Shown here piece after piece: positions 36,801 through 45,423 of a DNA stretch of 64,000 bases (its first letter is position 1; the number at the start of each line of letters is the position of its first letter). The notes beneath the pieces were generated by a model. That model saw only the letters and a list, made by a program, of their open reading frames with translations, was not told the DNA's origin and made no database searches. The position numbers and the translations under genes were made by a program. This DNA is from JBQTII01 sp052387905. Lineage in GTDB: Bacteria > Actinomycetota > Actinomycetes > Sporichthyales > Sporichthyaceae. The stretch lies in NCBI GenBank assembly GCA_052387905.1, contig JBQTIR010000021.1, positions 24,915 through 88,914 on the forward strand, read 5' to 3'.

Positions 36801-37145
36801 GGCGGTGAGTGCACTCGCGGTGGCCGGTGCCATCCGGGGCGAATCCCCGTCCAGGGAGATCCCCGGCAGCAGCGTGCCCACTGCGAAGGAGGTCCCGAGG
36901 AGGTACTCACCCAACGTGAGGATGCCCAGCGTCGCTGGCACCGCGCCGGCGAGCACACGCCAGCGGGTGCTGCTGGTCAGTGCGCCACCGGCCAGCGCGG
37001 CCAGCGCCAGGGCGGTAGTGGGCTTCATCGTGGCGTAACCCGGCGCGATGCTGGTCAGCGCACGAAGGTCGGCGTACCAACCGATGAGGACCAGGGCGCT
37101 GACGGCGAGCACGAGGATTGCCCCGAGACGCCCGATACGTTCCAT
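33897..37145 (-). CDS. Membrane hybrid sensor histidine kinase with three PAS domains
   Basis: A 1082-residue hybrid kinase. About eight transmembrane helices fill residues 1-265, then a coiled segment and three PAS domains (about 300-420, 430-545, 555-670). The HisKA dimer domain carries His 705 in GVAHDFNNLLAG, and the ATPase domain shows the N box NLAVNARDAMPDGG, G1 DTGTGM, F box FEPFFSTKP and G2 GSGLGLAT. A C-terminal receiver domain has Asp 1013 in LLLTDVVM. The signal is unknown; multiple PAS domains often sense redox, oxygen or small ligands. It is followed by a CheY-like partner and divergent from the ABC transporter operon across 167 bp, so that operon is a possible target. Confidence 0.94.
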   Translation of the reverse strand: MERIGRLGAILVLAVSALVLIGWYADLRALTSIAPGYATMKPTTALALAALAGGALTSSTRWRVLAGAVPATLGILTLGEYLLGTSFAVGTLLPGISLDGDSPRMAPATASALTALGLAVISGALGRTRLMRAPAVAAFAIGYLATVGYVYSVSSLYTVGGFTSMAVHTAACVCVISTVLLVQDPDEGLVALLRDRGSAGALARPMLAFLLAGPMSLGWLCLRMQDRGWIDASFGFALLVTSLTAVALAMTWRASVRLRASDQRESLARRDLVTNNRNLEAAVVERTRELDRAADRLSSIVQLAPVGIVELDAMGKLTTCNEQWTVLTGLDLDASRGEGWARAIHPEDLDTTLAGWASCVTSGTAYEATLRFVTPQGQISHVHARTTPIVDAGAVTGHLGTISDISVLNAAQQALRASEETLRLLVDSSHGYAIFMLGATGRIEAWNAGAQRLLGYTEAQAMGRHFSMLYGDDRRCSHEPERALEMARVHGRYEEEEWRYHRDGSRLWANVVITPVLDDTGRLRGFIKVLRDRTEHRRNEARVQGLLDAAPDAILAVDAAGLIHLVNRQTEVLFGYGREALLGQSIDVLVPDHIRASHAHRRSTYFANPTPRPMGAGTELMARRRDGVEFPVDISLSSLETDDGVFVLAAVRDVSERKRIDAERGQLEANLAEEKLNTERARLEAQLHQSQRLESLGQLAGGVAHDFNNLLAGIMNYAGLVSMTLSEEIARRDLTEDPTFVTLSEDVAEITTVAKRAAALTQQLLIFGHREVVKAVVLDLNSVVTDVEKLLRRTIGENVDLVTKLASGLPPVKADRGQLEQVFMNLAVNARDAMPDGGRLQIETCVITLSGDDEPDERLMGLPGGSYVQLAVSDTGTGMSKDVVDRAFEPFFSTKPKSQGSGLGLATVHGIVTQAGGRLFIYSEPGLGTTMRVLLPVAPDLPLHDSEPAQVGPPSTRGRGETVLLVEDEDIVRIPAQRMLSRSGYRVLSAEGTAQALDLVAEHRGDIDLLLTDVVMRGRSGKELADEMCRLRPTIKVVFMSGYSEDMIAHQGVLEDGVNLVEKPFSADALLGKVREVLDGAR

Positions 37146-37312
37146 TGCCCGTCCTCACCTGGCGCCCTGATCCGGCAGCGGTCGCCGTCCCGTGGTCGTG
37201 CTGCCGGCGTTGTGTCATCGGCAGGTCGGAGCGGTGACTTGAGATCGCCGAGGACTCAGTGGGACCGGCGTCGAGGTCCCCGGCCGGGGACGAACCTGCG
37301 TAGTCTCGGCGC

Positions 37313-38233
37313 GTGAGCATGATCGCGACGGCCGCCCTGACGCGGCGCTACGGCGCGCTCACCGCGGTCGCCGACCTGAGTGTCGAGATCCCGCCCGGGG
37401 TCACCGGGCTGGTCGGCTCCAACGGGGCAGGCAAGTCCACTCTGATCAAGATGCTGCTCGGGCTGCTGGCGCCCTCGGGCGGCACAGCACGCGTGCTCGG
37501 CCATGACATCCGCACCGAGGGCGTGGCCATCCGTGAGCGCGTCGGTTACATGCCCGAACACGACTGTCTGCCGCCCGACGTCTCGGCCACGGAGTTCGTC
37601 GTCCACATGGCGCGGATGTCCGGGCTGCCGGGTGCGGTCGCCCGCGAGCGCACTGCCGACACCCTGCGCCACGTGGGCCTCTACGAGGAGCGTTATCGGC
37701 CCATCGGTGGCTATTCCACCGGGATGAAGCAGCGGGTCAAGCTCGCGCAGGCGCTGGTTCACGACCCGTCGCTGGTGTTGCTGGACGAGCCGACCAACGG
37801 ACTCGACCCGGCGGGGCGCGATGAGATGCTCGCCCTGATCCGGCGGGTGGGCACCGAGTTCGGTATCTCGGTCCTGGTCGCCTCGCATCTGCTCGGCGAG
37901 CTGGAGCGGACCTGCGATCACGTCGTGATGATCGACGGGGGTCGGCTGCTGCGCTCATCCTCGACCGCGGAGATCACCGCCGCCGGTCAGGTCCTGCGGG
38001 TGGAGGTGACCGATCGCGCCCCGGAACTGGCCGCGCTGCTGCGCGCCGGCGGCCACGAGGTGAGCGTCGCGGGGTCGCGTCTGGAGATCGCGCTGCGCTC
38101 CGAAGACACCTACGACGCGGTGCTCGCCGGCGTCGCCGGTTTAGGTGTCGGGTTGGTCCGCCTCGACCGTCCGCGCCACCGGATGGCGGAGTTGTTCGGT
38201 GCGGGCGTGCCCGGTGTGGGGGGACGGCCATGA
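37313..38233 (+). CDS. ABC transporter ATP-binding protein (module 1)
   Basis: A 306-residue ATPase with Walker A GSNGAGKST, signature YSTGMKQRVKLAQAL, Walker B LVLLDEPTNGLD and the switch His in VASHLL. The order and the C-terminal extension fit ABC-2 type exporters. It starts with GTG at 37313 and overlaps the permease gene by four bases. It is the first gene of a four-gene operon with two ATPase-permease pairs. Substrate is unknown; related paired systems export lipids, antibiotics or support envelope integrity. Confidence 0.93.
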   Translation: MSMIATAALTRRYGALTAVADLSVEIPPGVTGLVGSNGAGKSTLIKMLLGLLAPSGGTARVLGHDIRTEGVAIRERVGYMPEHDCLPPDVSATEFVVHMARMSGLPGAVARERTADTLRHVGLYEERYRPIGGYSTGMKQRVKLAQALVHDPSLVLLDEPTNGLDPAGRDEMLALIRRVGTEFGISVLVASHLLGELERTCDHVVMIDGGRLLRSSSTAEITAAGQVLRVEVTDRAPELAALLRAGGHEVSVAGSRLEIALRSEDTYDAVLAGVAGLGVGLVRLDRPRHRMAELFGAGVPGVGGRP

Positions 38234-39123
38234 GCACGCCGCAGGATGCTGCCCGCGTCGGTGTCATCCACGACCTCGGGTACCGGCACTACACGGGGGA
38301 GCGGGCCGGGTCCCGCTCGATCGCGTTCGCCTTGTTCGTCGACAGCCTGCGCGGAGCCTTCGGGCTGGGACGAACCACCCGATCCAAGCTCATGCCGGCG
38401 GCGTTGCTGGTCGCGGTCACGTTGCCGCCGGTCATCATCGCCATCGTCATTGCGACGGCGAACCTGGACGAACTGCCGGGGGAGTACACCGACTACGTCA
38501 TCAAGATCTCGGTGTTGCTCTCATTGTTCGTCGCGGGCCAGGCACCGGCGAGCGTGTCCCGCGATCTGCGGTTCCGGGTGGTCGCGCTGTACTTCTCCCG
38601 GCCGCTGCAGCGCATCGAGTACGTGGTGGCGAAGTACGTGGCGTTGGCCACCGCGGCGCTGGCGATGATGGTCATCCCGCTCACGGTGATGTTCCTCGGT
38701 GCGCTGCTGGCCAAGTTGCCGCTCGACGAGCAGGCGCCGAACTATCTGCGCTCGCTCGGCGGCGCGGTGGTGACGGCGCTGTTGATCGCCGGGGTCGCGC
38801 TGGTGATCGCCGCGGTGACGCCGCGCCGGGGCATCGGGGTGGCGGCGATCATCGTGACGCTGCTCGTCCTGGAGGGCATTCAGGGCGCGATGGCGGGGAT
38901 CGCGGAGGAGGAGGGGGCGCAGTCGTTGTCCGCCTACGCGAGCTTGATCTCGCCCTACAGCCTGGCGCACGGCGTGCAGAGCTCGCTGCTGGGCGGACCC
39001 AACGCGCAGCCGGTGGCGCCGCCCGGGGCCTTCGGTGGCGCCGTGTTCACGGTCGTTGCGCTCGCGGTGGTCGCGACCTGTTTCGCGTTGCTCTGGGCCC
39101 GCTACCGCAAGGTGAGCATCTGA
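38230..39123 (+). CDS. ABC-2 type permease (module 1)
   Basis: A 297-residue membrane protein with about six transmembrane helices (first near residues 57-77 after the YTGERAGSRSIAF cytosolic part). The block VSRDLRFRVVALYFSRPLQRIEYVVAKYVAL is the typical ABC-2 coupling region. It starts by ATGA-type overlap with module 1 ATPase and should pair with it. Module 2 begins 13 bp later. The long loop SAYASLISPYSLAHGVQSSLLG before the last helix is outside in such permeases. Confidence 0.9.
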   Translation: MSTPQDAARVGVIHDLGYRHYTGERAGSRSIAFALFVDSLRGAFGLGRTTRSKLMPAALLVAVTLPPVIIAIVIATANLDELPGEYTDYVIKISVLLSLFVAGQAPASVSRDLRFRVVALYFSRPLQRIEYVVAKYVALATAALAMMVIPLTVMFLGALLAKLPLDEQAPNYLRSLGGAVVTALLIAGVALVIAAVTPRRGIGVAAIIVTLLVLEGIQGAMAGIAEEEGAQSLSAYASLISPYSLAHGVQSSLLGGPNAQPVAPPGAFGGAVFTVVALAVVATCFALLWARYRKVSI

Positions 39124-39136
39124 TGGGCGCACGCTG

Positions 39137-40087
39137 ATGGCGCTCCTGCGGATCGAGCGGGTCTCGCGCTGGTACGGCAACGTCGTCGCGGTCAACGACG
39201 TCACGATGGAGTTCGGCCCCGGGGTCACCGGCCTGCTCGGGCCCAACGGGGCAGGCAAGTCCACCTTGATCCACATGATGGGCGGCTTCCTGCCGCCGTC
39301 GTCCGGGTCGGTGACCCTCGACGGCGTGCCGGTCTGGCGCAACGAACTGATTTATCGTCAGATCGGATTGGTCCCGGAGCGGGAGGCGATGTACGACGTC
39401 GTCACCGGCTGGGAGTTCGTGCTGGCCAACGCGCGGCTGCACTCGCTACCCGACCCGGAGGCGGCCGCGCGGCGGGCGCTGGAGACCGTCGATCTGGTCG
39501 AGGCGCAGGGGCGCAAGATCGCGACCTACTCCAAGGGCATGCGCCAGCGCGCGAAGCTGGCGACCGCCCTCGTGCACTCACCACAGGTCCTGCTGCTGGA
39601 CGAGCCGTTCAACGGACTCGATCCGCGCCAGCGCCTGCATCTGATGGATTTGCTGCGCTCGATGGCCGCGGCCGGGACCTGCGTCATCTTCAGCTCGCAC
39701 ATTTTGGAAGAGGTCGAAGAACTCGCCGAACGCATCGAGGTGATGGTGTCCGGGCGGCACGCAGCCTCGGGTGGATTCCGGGAGATCCGCCGGCTGATGA
39801 CCGAGCGGCCGCACCGGTACACGATCCGTTCGGCCGACGACCGTGCACTCGCATCGGCGCTCATCGCCGAGCAGTGTGCATCGTCGGTGGAGTTGGTGGC
39901 CGGCACCGGCGCACGGGTGGCGGCCGGCGCCGCCGCCGCGGCGAGCCTGCAGGTCCAGGCCACCGATGTCGGGGACTTTGTGCACGTCCTGCCGCGCCTG
40001 GCCTCCCGGCACGGCATCCGGCTCTACGAGGTCAGCCCCGCCGATGAGTCGCTGGAGTCGGTCTTCTCCTACCTGGTGACGCGATGA
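39137..40087 (+). CDS. ABC transporter ATP-binding protein (module 2)
   Basis: A 316-residue ATPase with Walker A GPNGAGKST, signature YSKGMRQRAKLATAL, Walker B VLLLDEPFNGLD and His in SSHILEEVEEL. The C-terminal 90 residues form a regulatory extension as in module 1. Its stop overlaps the next permease start by four bases, so the two are coupled. Sequence differs enough from module 1 that the two are old paralogues and may form one hetero-tetrameric exporter. Confidence 0.93.
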   Translation: MALLRIERVSRWYGNVVAVNDVTMEFGPGVTGLLGPNGAGKSTLIHMMGGFLPPSSGSVTLDGVPVWRNELIYRQIGLVPEREAMYDVVTGWEFVLANARLHSLPDPEAAARRALETVDLVEAQGRKIATYSKGMRQRAKLATALVHSPQVLLLDEPFNGLDPRQRLHLMDLLRSMAAAGTCVIFSSHILEEVEELAERIEVMVSGRHAASGGFREIRRLMTERPHRYTIRSADDRALASALIAEQCASSVELVAGTGARVAAGAAAAASLQVQATDVGDFVHVLPRLASRHGIRLYEVSPADESLESVFSYLVTR

Positions 40088-40896
40088 CCGCGGACCCGCG
40101 CTGGGCGGCGTTGCCGCCGCTGCCACCCAAGGCGCCGAAGCTGCCGGGTGCGGGCGGCCCGCCGTTCAACGCGACCGTCGCGCGCCTGACGCTGCGCGGG
40201 CTGCTCGGACGGCGGCGGGTGATCTTCCTGCTGGCGCTGCCGGGGCTGCTGCTTGGTCTGGCGGTGCTGGTCCGGGTGCTGGCGGGCCGTGACGACGACC
40301 TGACGGTGGCGATCACCGGTGGCCTCGGGGTCGCGTTGTTCGTCCCGCTGCTCGGCGTGATCGCGGGTACCGGCGCGATCGGGCCGGAGATCGACGACGG
40401 CTCGATCGTGTACCTGCTGGCCAAACCACTGAGTCGGCGCACGATTGCCGTCACCAAGGCCCTGGTCGCGATCGGGGTGATCGCGGCGTTCGCGGCGCTC
40501 CCGGTGCTGATCGCGGGCCTGGTGATGTCCGGGACGGATGGCGACCTCGCGCTCGGATTCTTCGCCGGTGCGTTGGCCGCGAGCATCGCCTACGGGGCGT
40601 TGTTCCTGATGTTGGGCGTCGTCACCCGCAACGCGGTCCTCGTCGGCCTGATCTACGCGGTGGTGTGGGAGACGCTGGTCGGCTCGTTCGTCCCCGGCGC
40701 GAAGGCGCTGTCGATCGCGCAGTGGTCAGGGTCGATCACGGAGTCGATTGTGGGGACCGAGGTGGCACGTCAGCTCGACATCGACGCCGCGGTCTCCCTC
40801 GGGACCGGGCTGCCGCTGCTGCTGATCGTCACGATCGGCTCGGTCTGGTACGCGGGAGAGCGCCTGCGCTCGTTGCGGATGTCCGGCGAGCAGTGA
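40084..40896 (+). CDS. ABC-2 type permease (module 2)
   Basis: A 270-residue membrane protein. A proline-rich cytosolic start (LPPLPPKAPKLPGAGG) is followed by about six transmembrane helices. The GPEIDDGSIVYLLAKPLSRRTIAVTKALVAIG block is the typical ABC-2 permease signature for contact with the ATPase. It completes the four-gene exporter operon. The next gene begins 27 bp later on the same strand but belongs to an unrelated family. Confidence 0.9.
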   Translation: MTADPRWAALPPLPPKAPKLPGAGGPPFNATVARLTLRGLLGRRRVIFLLALPGLLLGLAVLVRVLAGRDDDLTVAITGGLGVALFVPLLGVIAGTGAIGPEIDDGSIVYLLAKPLSRRTIAVTKALVAIGVIAAFAALPVLIAGLVMSGTDGDLALGFFAGALAASIAYGALFLMLGVVTRNAVLVGLIYAVVWETLVGSFVPGAKALSIAQWSGSITESIVGTEVARQLDIDAAVSLGTGLPLLLIVTIGSVWYAGERLRSLRMSGEQ

Positions 40897-40923
40897 GCGA
40901 GCTGTACCCGGCAGGATGGCCTC

Positions 40924-41649
40924 GTGACGAGAACGAGGATTGACGCAGCGCTGCTCGACCGGGCAGCCGGTGTCCTGACCGGCGCCGCGGTCGCCCAGGT
41001 CCTGGCCGTCGGCGAGCAGCGCAGTGCCGGCAACGCCGCGCTGATCGGGACGGGGCCGGTGGCGCTTGCCCATCTCGGGGACCCGGCCGGGTGCGCGCAG
41101 GCGGGCATCGCGCTTGCGCAGGCGCACGCCGACGATCCGCAGAGCGCCCAGGCTTGCGTGCTGTGGGCCCTGACGATCCGGCACTGCGTCCTGACCGGCG
41201 AACTCGACGCCCGAGTGGGACTGCGGGGCCTGGACGCTGCCGCCGCCACGACGTGGTCGACGCGGCTGTCGGAGGCGGAGGTCCACCGCCCCGGGGATTT
41301 CACCAACCTCGACGGGGTCGTGCCCGCGGTCCAGGCGGCATGGTCGGCGATCCTGAACACCCCGGTCCTGCCCTATGACCCGGAGCGCCACTTCGAGGAC
41401 GCGCTGCGCGCTGCAGTCTCTGCTGGCGGCCGCGCGCACACAGGCTCCTTCGTCGCCGACGGGGGGGTCGCGGTGATGGCCGGCGCGCTGCTCGGCGCGT
41501 GCCACGGAGCGGGTGCAGTGCCGCCGGAGTGGTCGGCGCTATTGCCCGCACGCGAGGTCGCGGTCCTGGCGGCGCAGGCACGCACGCTGGCGACCGCGAG
41601 TTGGGCGCCGGACCCCGACGCCGAGCTGTTCGAGTTCCCGGAGGACTGA
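40924..41649 (+). CDS. Degenerate ADP-ribosylglycohydrolase-like protein
   Basis: A 241-residue protein resembling the ADP-ribosylglycohydrolase (DraG/ARH) family in overall helix pattern. The start (LDRAAGVLTGAAVAQVLA) lines up with the usual RxxGxLxGxAxGDALG block, and HTGSFVADGGVAVMAGALLGACHGAGAVPPEWS lines up with the usual GxDTDTxAxIxGAxxGAxxG...P..W block. In both the metal-binding aspartates are missing (the first motif has no Asp; the second has ADGGVA). The usual TDD motif is also not seen. It is shorter than family members of about 300 residues. It is therefore probably catalytically dead or a divergent relative. GTG 40924 is the start. A maoC fragment follows six bases later. Confidence 0.55.
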   Translation: MTRTRIDAALLDRAAGVLTGAAVAQVLAVGEQRSAGNAALIGTGPVALAHLGDPAGCAQAGIALAQAHADDPQSAQACVLWALTIRHCVLTGELDARVGLRGLDAAAATTWSTRLSEAEVHRPGDFTNLDGVVPAVQAAWSAILNTPVLPYDPERHFEDALRAAVSAGGRAHTGSFVADGGVAVMAGALLGACHGAGAVPPEWSALLPAREVAVLAAQARTLATASWAPDPDAELFEFPED

Positions 41650-41655
41650 GCGCGG

Positions 41656-41780
41656 ATGGGGCACCCGGACCTGTACGCCGAGGACATCGAGGTCGGAATC
41701 GACGCCGCGTTCGGGAGCTACACCCTGACCGAGGACGAGATCATCGCCTACGCCTCGCAGTGGGACCCGCTGCCGATTCA
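41656..41780 (+). pseudogene. Truncated MaoC-like dehydratase fragment
   Basis: The first 41-42 codons read as the N-terminus of a MaoC/hot-dog hydratase: ED-EVG, then FGSYTLTEDEIIAYASQWDPLPIH. The family pattern stops exactly where the hypB stop codon of the opposite strand begins at 41781; the reading frame continues into the complement of hypB and makes no sense there. The rest of the hot-dog domain (about 100 residues) is absent from the window. This marks a recombination joint at the edge of the hydrogenase locus. Confidence 0.75.
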
Positions 41781-42557
41781 TCAGGGGAGTACAAGGTCTC
41801 GCAGCCAGTGGCACCATGCGTCAACACCGGCGCCCGTCCGGGCGCTGACCTCCAAGGTTGCCACCGCCGGATTGATTCTCGTCAGGTTGGCCCGGAACAG
41901 CGCCAGATCGACGTCCAGGTGTGGCAGCAGGTCGATCTTGTTGATCAGCACGAGGTCGACGGCGCGGAACATCACCGGGTACTTCAGCGGCTTCTCCTCG
42001 CCCTCAGTGAGCGAGTAGACCATGACCCGGGCGTGCTCGCCGACGTCGAATTCGGCGGGGCAAACCAGGTTGCCGACGTTCTCCACGAGCACGAGATCGA
42101 GGTCGGTCAGCGGGAGGCGGGTCAGGGCCGACCGCACCATGGGCGCGTCCAGATGGCACTCGCCTCCGAATCCGTTGCCGGTGTTCACCAGTTCAATGAC
42201 CGCCCCGAAGCCGGCGAGGCGGTCGGCGTCGATGCTGGTCTCGATGTCGCCCTCGATCACGCCGATGCGAAACTGCCCCGTCAAGCGCGCCAGGGTCTCG
42301 CGCAACAGCGTCGTCTTGCCGGCACCCGGTGAGGACATCACATTGATCACGACGGCGCCTGCGGCTGCCAGATCTGCCCGGTTGCGTGCTGCTACTCGAT
42401 CGTTCTCGTCGAAGATCCGTTCAAGCACGTCGACCCGGTCGGTGGCGGTTCCGTAGCCGGACAGGTCACCGAGGTACTTCCGCTGCGACTCGGTATCGCT
42501 GTGGTCCTGTTCGTGACTGTGCATCACTTTGTCATCATGGTGATGGAATCGGCCCAT
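41781..42557 (-). CDS. hypB: Hydrogenase/urease nickel incorporation GTPase HypB
   Basis: HypB is a SIMIBI-class GTPase that, with HypA, delivers nickel to the hydrogenase large subunit. The 258-residue protein has a His-rich N-terminus (FHHHDDKVMHSHEQDHSD) for nickel storage, the P-loop SSPGAGKTTLL, the ECHLDA metal-site block at the G-domain and NKIDLL for guanine recognition. The start at 42557 has GGGAAGGGC upstream. It lies 38 bp downstream of hypA in the same operon. Its stop codon touches the truncated maoC fragment. Confidence 0.97.
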   Translation of the reverse strand: MGRFHHHDDKVMHSHEQDHSDTESQRKYLGDLSGYGTATDRVDVLERIFDENDRVAARNRADLAAAGAVVINVMSSPGAGKTTLLRETLARLTGQFRIGVIEGDIETSIDADRLAGFGAVIELVNTGNGFGGECHLDAPMVRSALTRLPLTDLDLVLVENVGNLVCPAEFDVGEHARVMVYSLTEGEEKPLKYPVMFRAVDLVLINKIDLLPHLDVDLALFRANLTRINPAVATLEVSARTGAGVDAWCHWLRDLVLP

Positions 42558-42595
42558 CTCGTGCCCTTCCCGGTGCGCTCTGACGCCCGCGTCAT

Positions 42596-42937
42596 TCAGG
42601 CCGGGGCGAACTCCAAGGCCGTGACCGCAAACTCCTCGCCGGCCACGATTGCCACGTCGGTCCCGCCGCAGGCCGGGCAGGCGAAGGTCAGTGGTTCGGG
42701 CAGGCCGAAGTGCTCGGCACAGCCGCGACAGGACAGCAGGGCCGGTACCCGGTCGAGGTCAAGGCGCGAGCCGTCGAGCGAGGTGTCGGCGGTGAGCATC
42801 GACCAGCAGAAGATCAGCGTGTCCGGGACAACCTGGCGCAGTTGGCCGACCTGCAGGTGAATGACCCCGACGTGACGGTCGCCGGCCTGGCGGCTGGCGA
42901 TGTCGGCGATGGCGCCACACAGGGCGAGCTCATGCAC
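42596..42937 (-). CDS. hypA: Hydrogenase nickel metallochaperone HypA
   Basis: HypA binds nickel through its N-terminal Met-His-Glu motif and gives it to the hydrogenase with HypB. The 113-residue protein starts at a GTG read as MHELALCGAIAD; the following H and E are the nickel ligands, which fixes the start even though the frame is open further upstream. Zinc-binding Cys pairs are visible in LSCRGCAEHF and FACPACGGTD. It overlaps the end of the XRE regulator gene by eight bases (GTGCATGA), implying translational coupling. Confidence 0.95.
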   Translation of the reverse strand: MHELALCGAIADIASRQAGDRHVGVIHLQVGQLRQVVPDTLIFCWSMLTADTSLDGSRLDLDRVPALLSCRGCAEHFGLPEPLTFACPACGGTDVAIVAGEEFAVTALEFAPA

Positions 42938-43430
42938 GGCGGGCCTGGGCGCGCACCAGAGGTGCTGCTGGCTCCCGTGTCTTGCTCTCCGCCGCGGCCG
43001 CGGCAGGTCCGTGCGCGGCGTGGATGCGCCCGTTGCCGTTGCCGTTGCCGATTCCGTGCCCTGGGTAATCCAGCCAGCATGCGGGGTCGGTGCATGCTCC
43101 GCTCGCCGGCCCGGTTTCCAGCGCAGGCATCGCACCCCGGTCCGGGTCCCAATGCTTCGGGTGCGAGGTGAGCCCCAGCAGGTAGGTCACGGTGCATTCC
43201 AGGGCGACGGCCAGTTCGGGTAGCCGTCCCACGTCTATGCCCGCACCGTGCTCCATGGCCGACAGCGTGCGGTTGGTCGCCACAATTCCCAGGGCGTCCA
43301 GGCGATCCACCACGTCGCGTTGGGTGAGCTTGAGTTGGTGGCGACGTTCCGTGATCTGGAGCGCGCACACCCAATGACGCTGCCGGTTCAATTCATGCGG
43401 TGTCGGGGCCATTGCCTCCGCACCCTTCAT
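42930..43430 (-). CDS. XRE-family transcriptional regulator of the hydrogenase locus
   Basis: A 166-residue protein with an N-terminal Cro/CI-type helix-turn-helix (RRHQLKLTQRDVVDRLDALGI...NRTLSAMEHGAGIDVGRLPELAVALE, about residues 28-85). The C-terminal 80 residues are low in predicted structure and include a Gly-Asn repeat (GIGNGNGNGRIH) and two Cys (ACTDPACWLDY). Being cotranscribed with hypA and hypB, it is a good candidate to control this locus, likely binding the inverted repeats at 44162-44288. ATG 43430 is used; ATG 43412, with GGAGG close by, is an alternative. Whether it senses hydrogen, carbon supply or redox is not visible. Confidence 0.85.
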   Translation of the reverse strand: MKGAEAMAPTPHELNRQRHWVCALQITERRHQLKLTQRDVVDRLDALGIVATNRTLSAMEHGAGIDVGRLPELAVALECTVTYLLGLTSHPKHWDPDRGAMPALETGPASGACTDPACWLDYPGHGIGNGNGNGRIHAAHGPAAAAAESKTREPAAPLVRAQARRA

Positions 43431-43504
43431 TGCCTAGGGGCAGATCCGGGAGATCTGGGCGGATCGGTTCCCCAGTGTTCCCCCGCCTTCGGCTTCCGTC
43501 AACG

Positions 43505-44080
43505 TTACTGAGGGGGTGATCCCGTGGACCTGCCGAGATCGATCGATACCTCGATGCCGATTGCGTCAGAGAGGCGGAGCGCGCCGAGGAAGGCCTTGTA
43601 GGGCTTGATGCCAAAGGCTGACTGCAGAAGGGTTCCAGTGGCACGCCAGGACGAATCTCTGGAGTCGGTCACATCCAACCGCAACCGACCGGACGAGCCA
43701 TGCAAGGTAAGGCTTCCCTCAATTTCTCCCGACGAGGCGTCGCCAGAAGGCACCACGCGATCGACGGTGAATATTGCGGTCGGATTCTTGTCGACATCGA
43801 GCAACTTCATCGCCGTCTTGGTGATGTCGGCCTTGTCGCCGGCGTCGAGCGGCGAGGCACCGCCTGTGCCCTCCACAATCGTGAACGAGCCCAGATCGAC
43901 CTCGGCGGTGAGCTCGGCTCCCGTGGGGTCCTCGGCGGTCAGGCTCAGCTGCCCGGACCAACGGGGAAACTCGATGAGGAGGTCGTGCCCGACTTTCGCG
44001 GCGACGCCCTCCCGGGTGGTCCGCACTCGGATGTGGCCCACCTCCGGACCGAGGGTGAAGTCGCCGCTTGTGTGCGCCAT
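43505..44080 (-). CDS. Cytosolic YceI-family lipocalin-like protein
   Basis: A 191-residue YceI-family protein. YceI proteins form a lipocalin-like barrel and bind polyisoprenoids such as quinone tails in characterised members. The start MAHTSGDFTLGPEVGHIRV leads straight into the barrel, so there is no signal peptide and the protein is cytosolic, unlike periplasmic E. coli YceI. Blocks KVGHDLLIEF, TLHGSSGRLRLDV and QSAFGIKPYKAFLGALRLSDAIGIEV are typical. ATG 44080 has GGAGGTAG six bases upstream. It is the first gene of the yceI-XRE-hypA-hypB operon and is divergent from the hydrogenase structural genes. A part in moving quinone to the hydrogenase is a hypothesis. Confidence 0.88.
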   Translation of the reverse strand: MAHTSGDFTLGPEVGHIRVRTTREGVAAKVGHDLLIEFPRWSGQLSLTAEDPTGAELTAEVDLGSFTIVEGTGGASPLDAGDKADITKTAMKLLDVDKNPTAIFTVDRVVPSGDASSGEIEGSLTLHGSSGRLRLDVTDSRDSSWRATGTLLQSAFGIKPYKAFLGALRLSDAIGIEVSIDLGRSTGSPPQ

Positions 44081-44161
44081 CTGTCTACCTCCATCTCCGG
44101 TACGAGTACCCGCCGCGAGCACCGTAGTCGCTGGCGACGGTAGAGGCGTGGGTCCAGGAAT

Positions 44162-44181
44162 CCGGAATTCGGTGATTCCGG
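44162..44181. promoter_or_regulatory. Inverted repeat operator candidate, divergent hydrogenase promoter
   Basis: CCGGAAT-TCGGTG-ATTCCGG is a perfect 7-bp inverted repeat in the 286-bp region between yceI and hhyS. Related half-sites recur at 44212-44227 (TTCC...CCGGAA) and 44278-44288 (GGAATTCCGGA). The set looks like a multi-site operator. An AT-rich stretch at 44244-44254 (TATTTAATAAG) between them may hold a -10 element. Confidence 0.55.
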
Positions 44182-44366
44182 GATGCCCGTAGGCATTCGG
44201 GAGATCCGGTTTTCCCGGACTCCGGAAATGCACCCAGGACCCCTATTTAATAAGGGAGATCACCCCCTTGTGGTAATGGAATTCCGGAGTATGGTCGGCG
44301 GGGATTCGACCATTTCACTCAGGCAACGGGTGCGTTGGGCGCCCGACGTCCAGGAGGTGCGCTGCG

Positions 44367-45416
<1,050 letters not shown>

Positions 45417-45423
45417 CTCGGCG

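Noticed and set aside
40924..41649. Active ADP-ribosylglycohydrolase
   Set aside because: The metal-binding aspartate motifs are missing, so only a degenerate family member can be supported.
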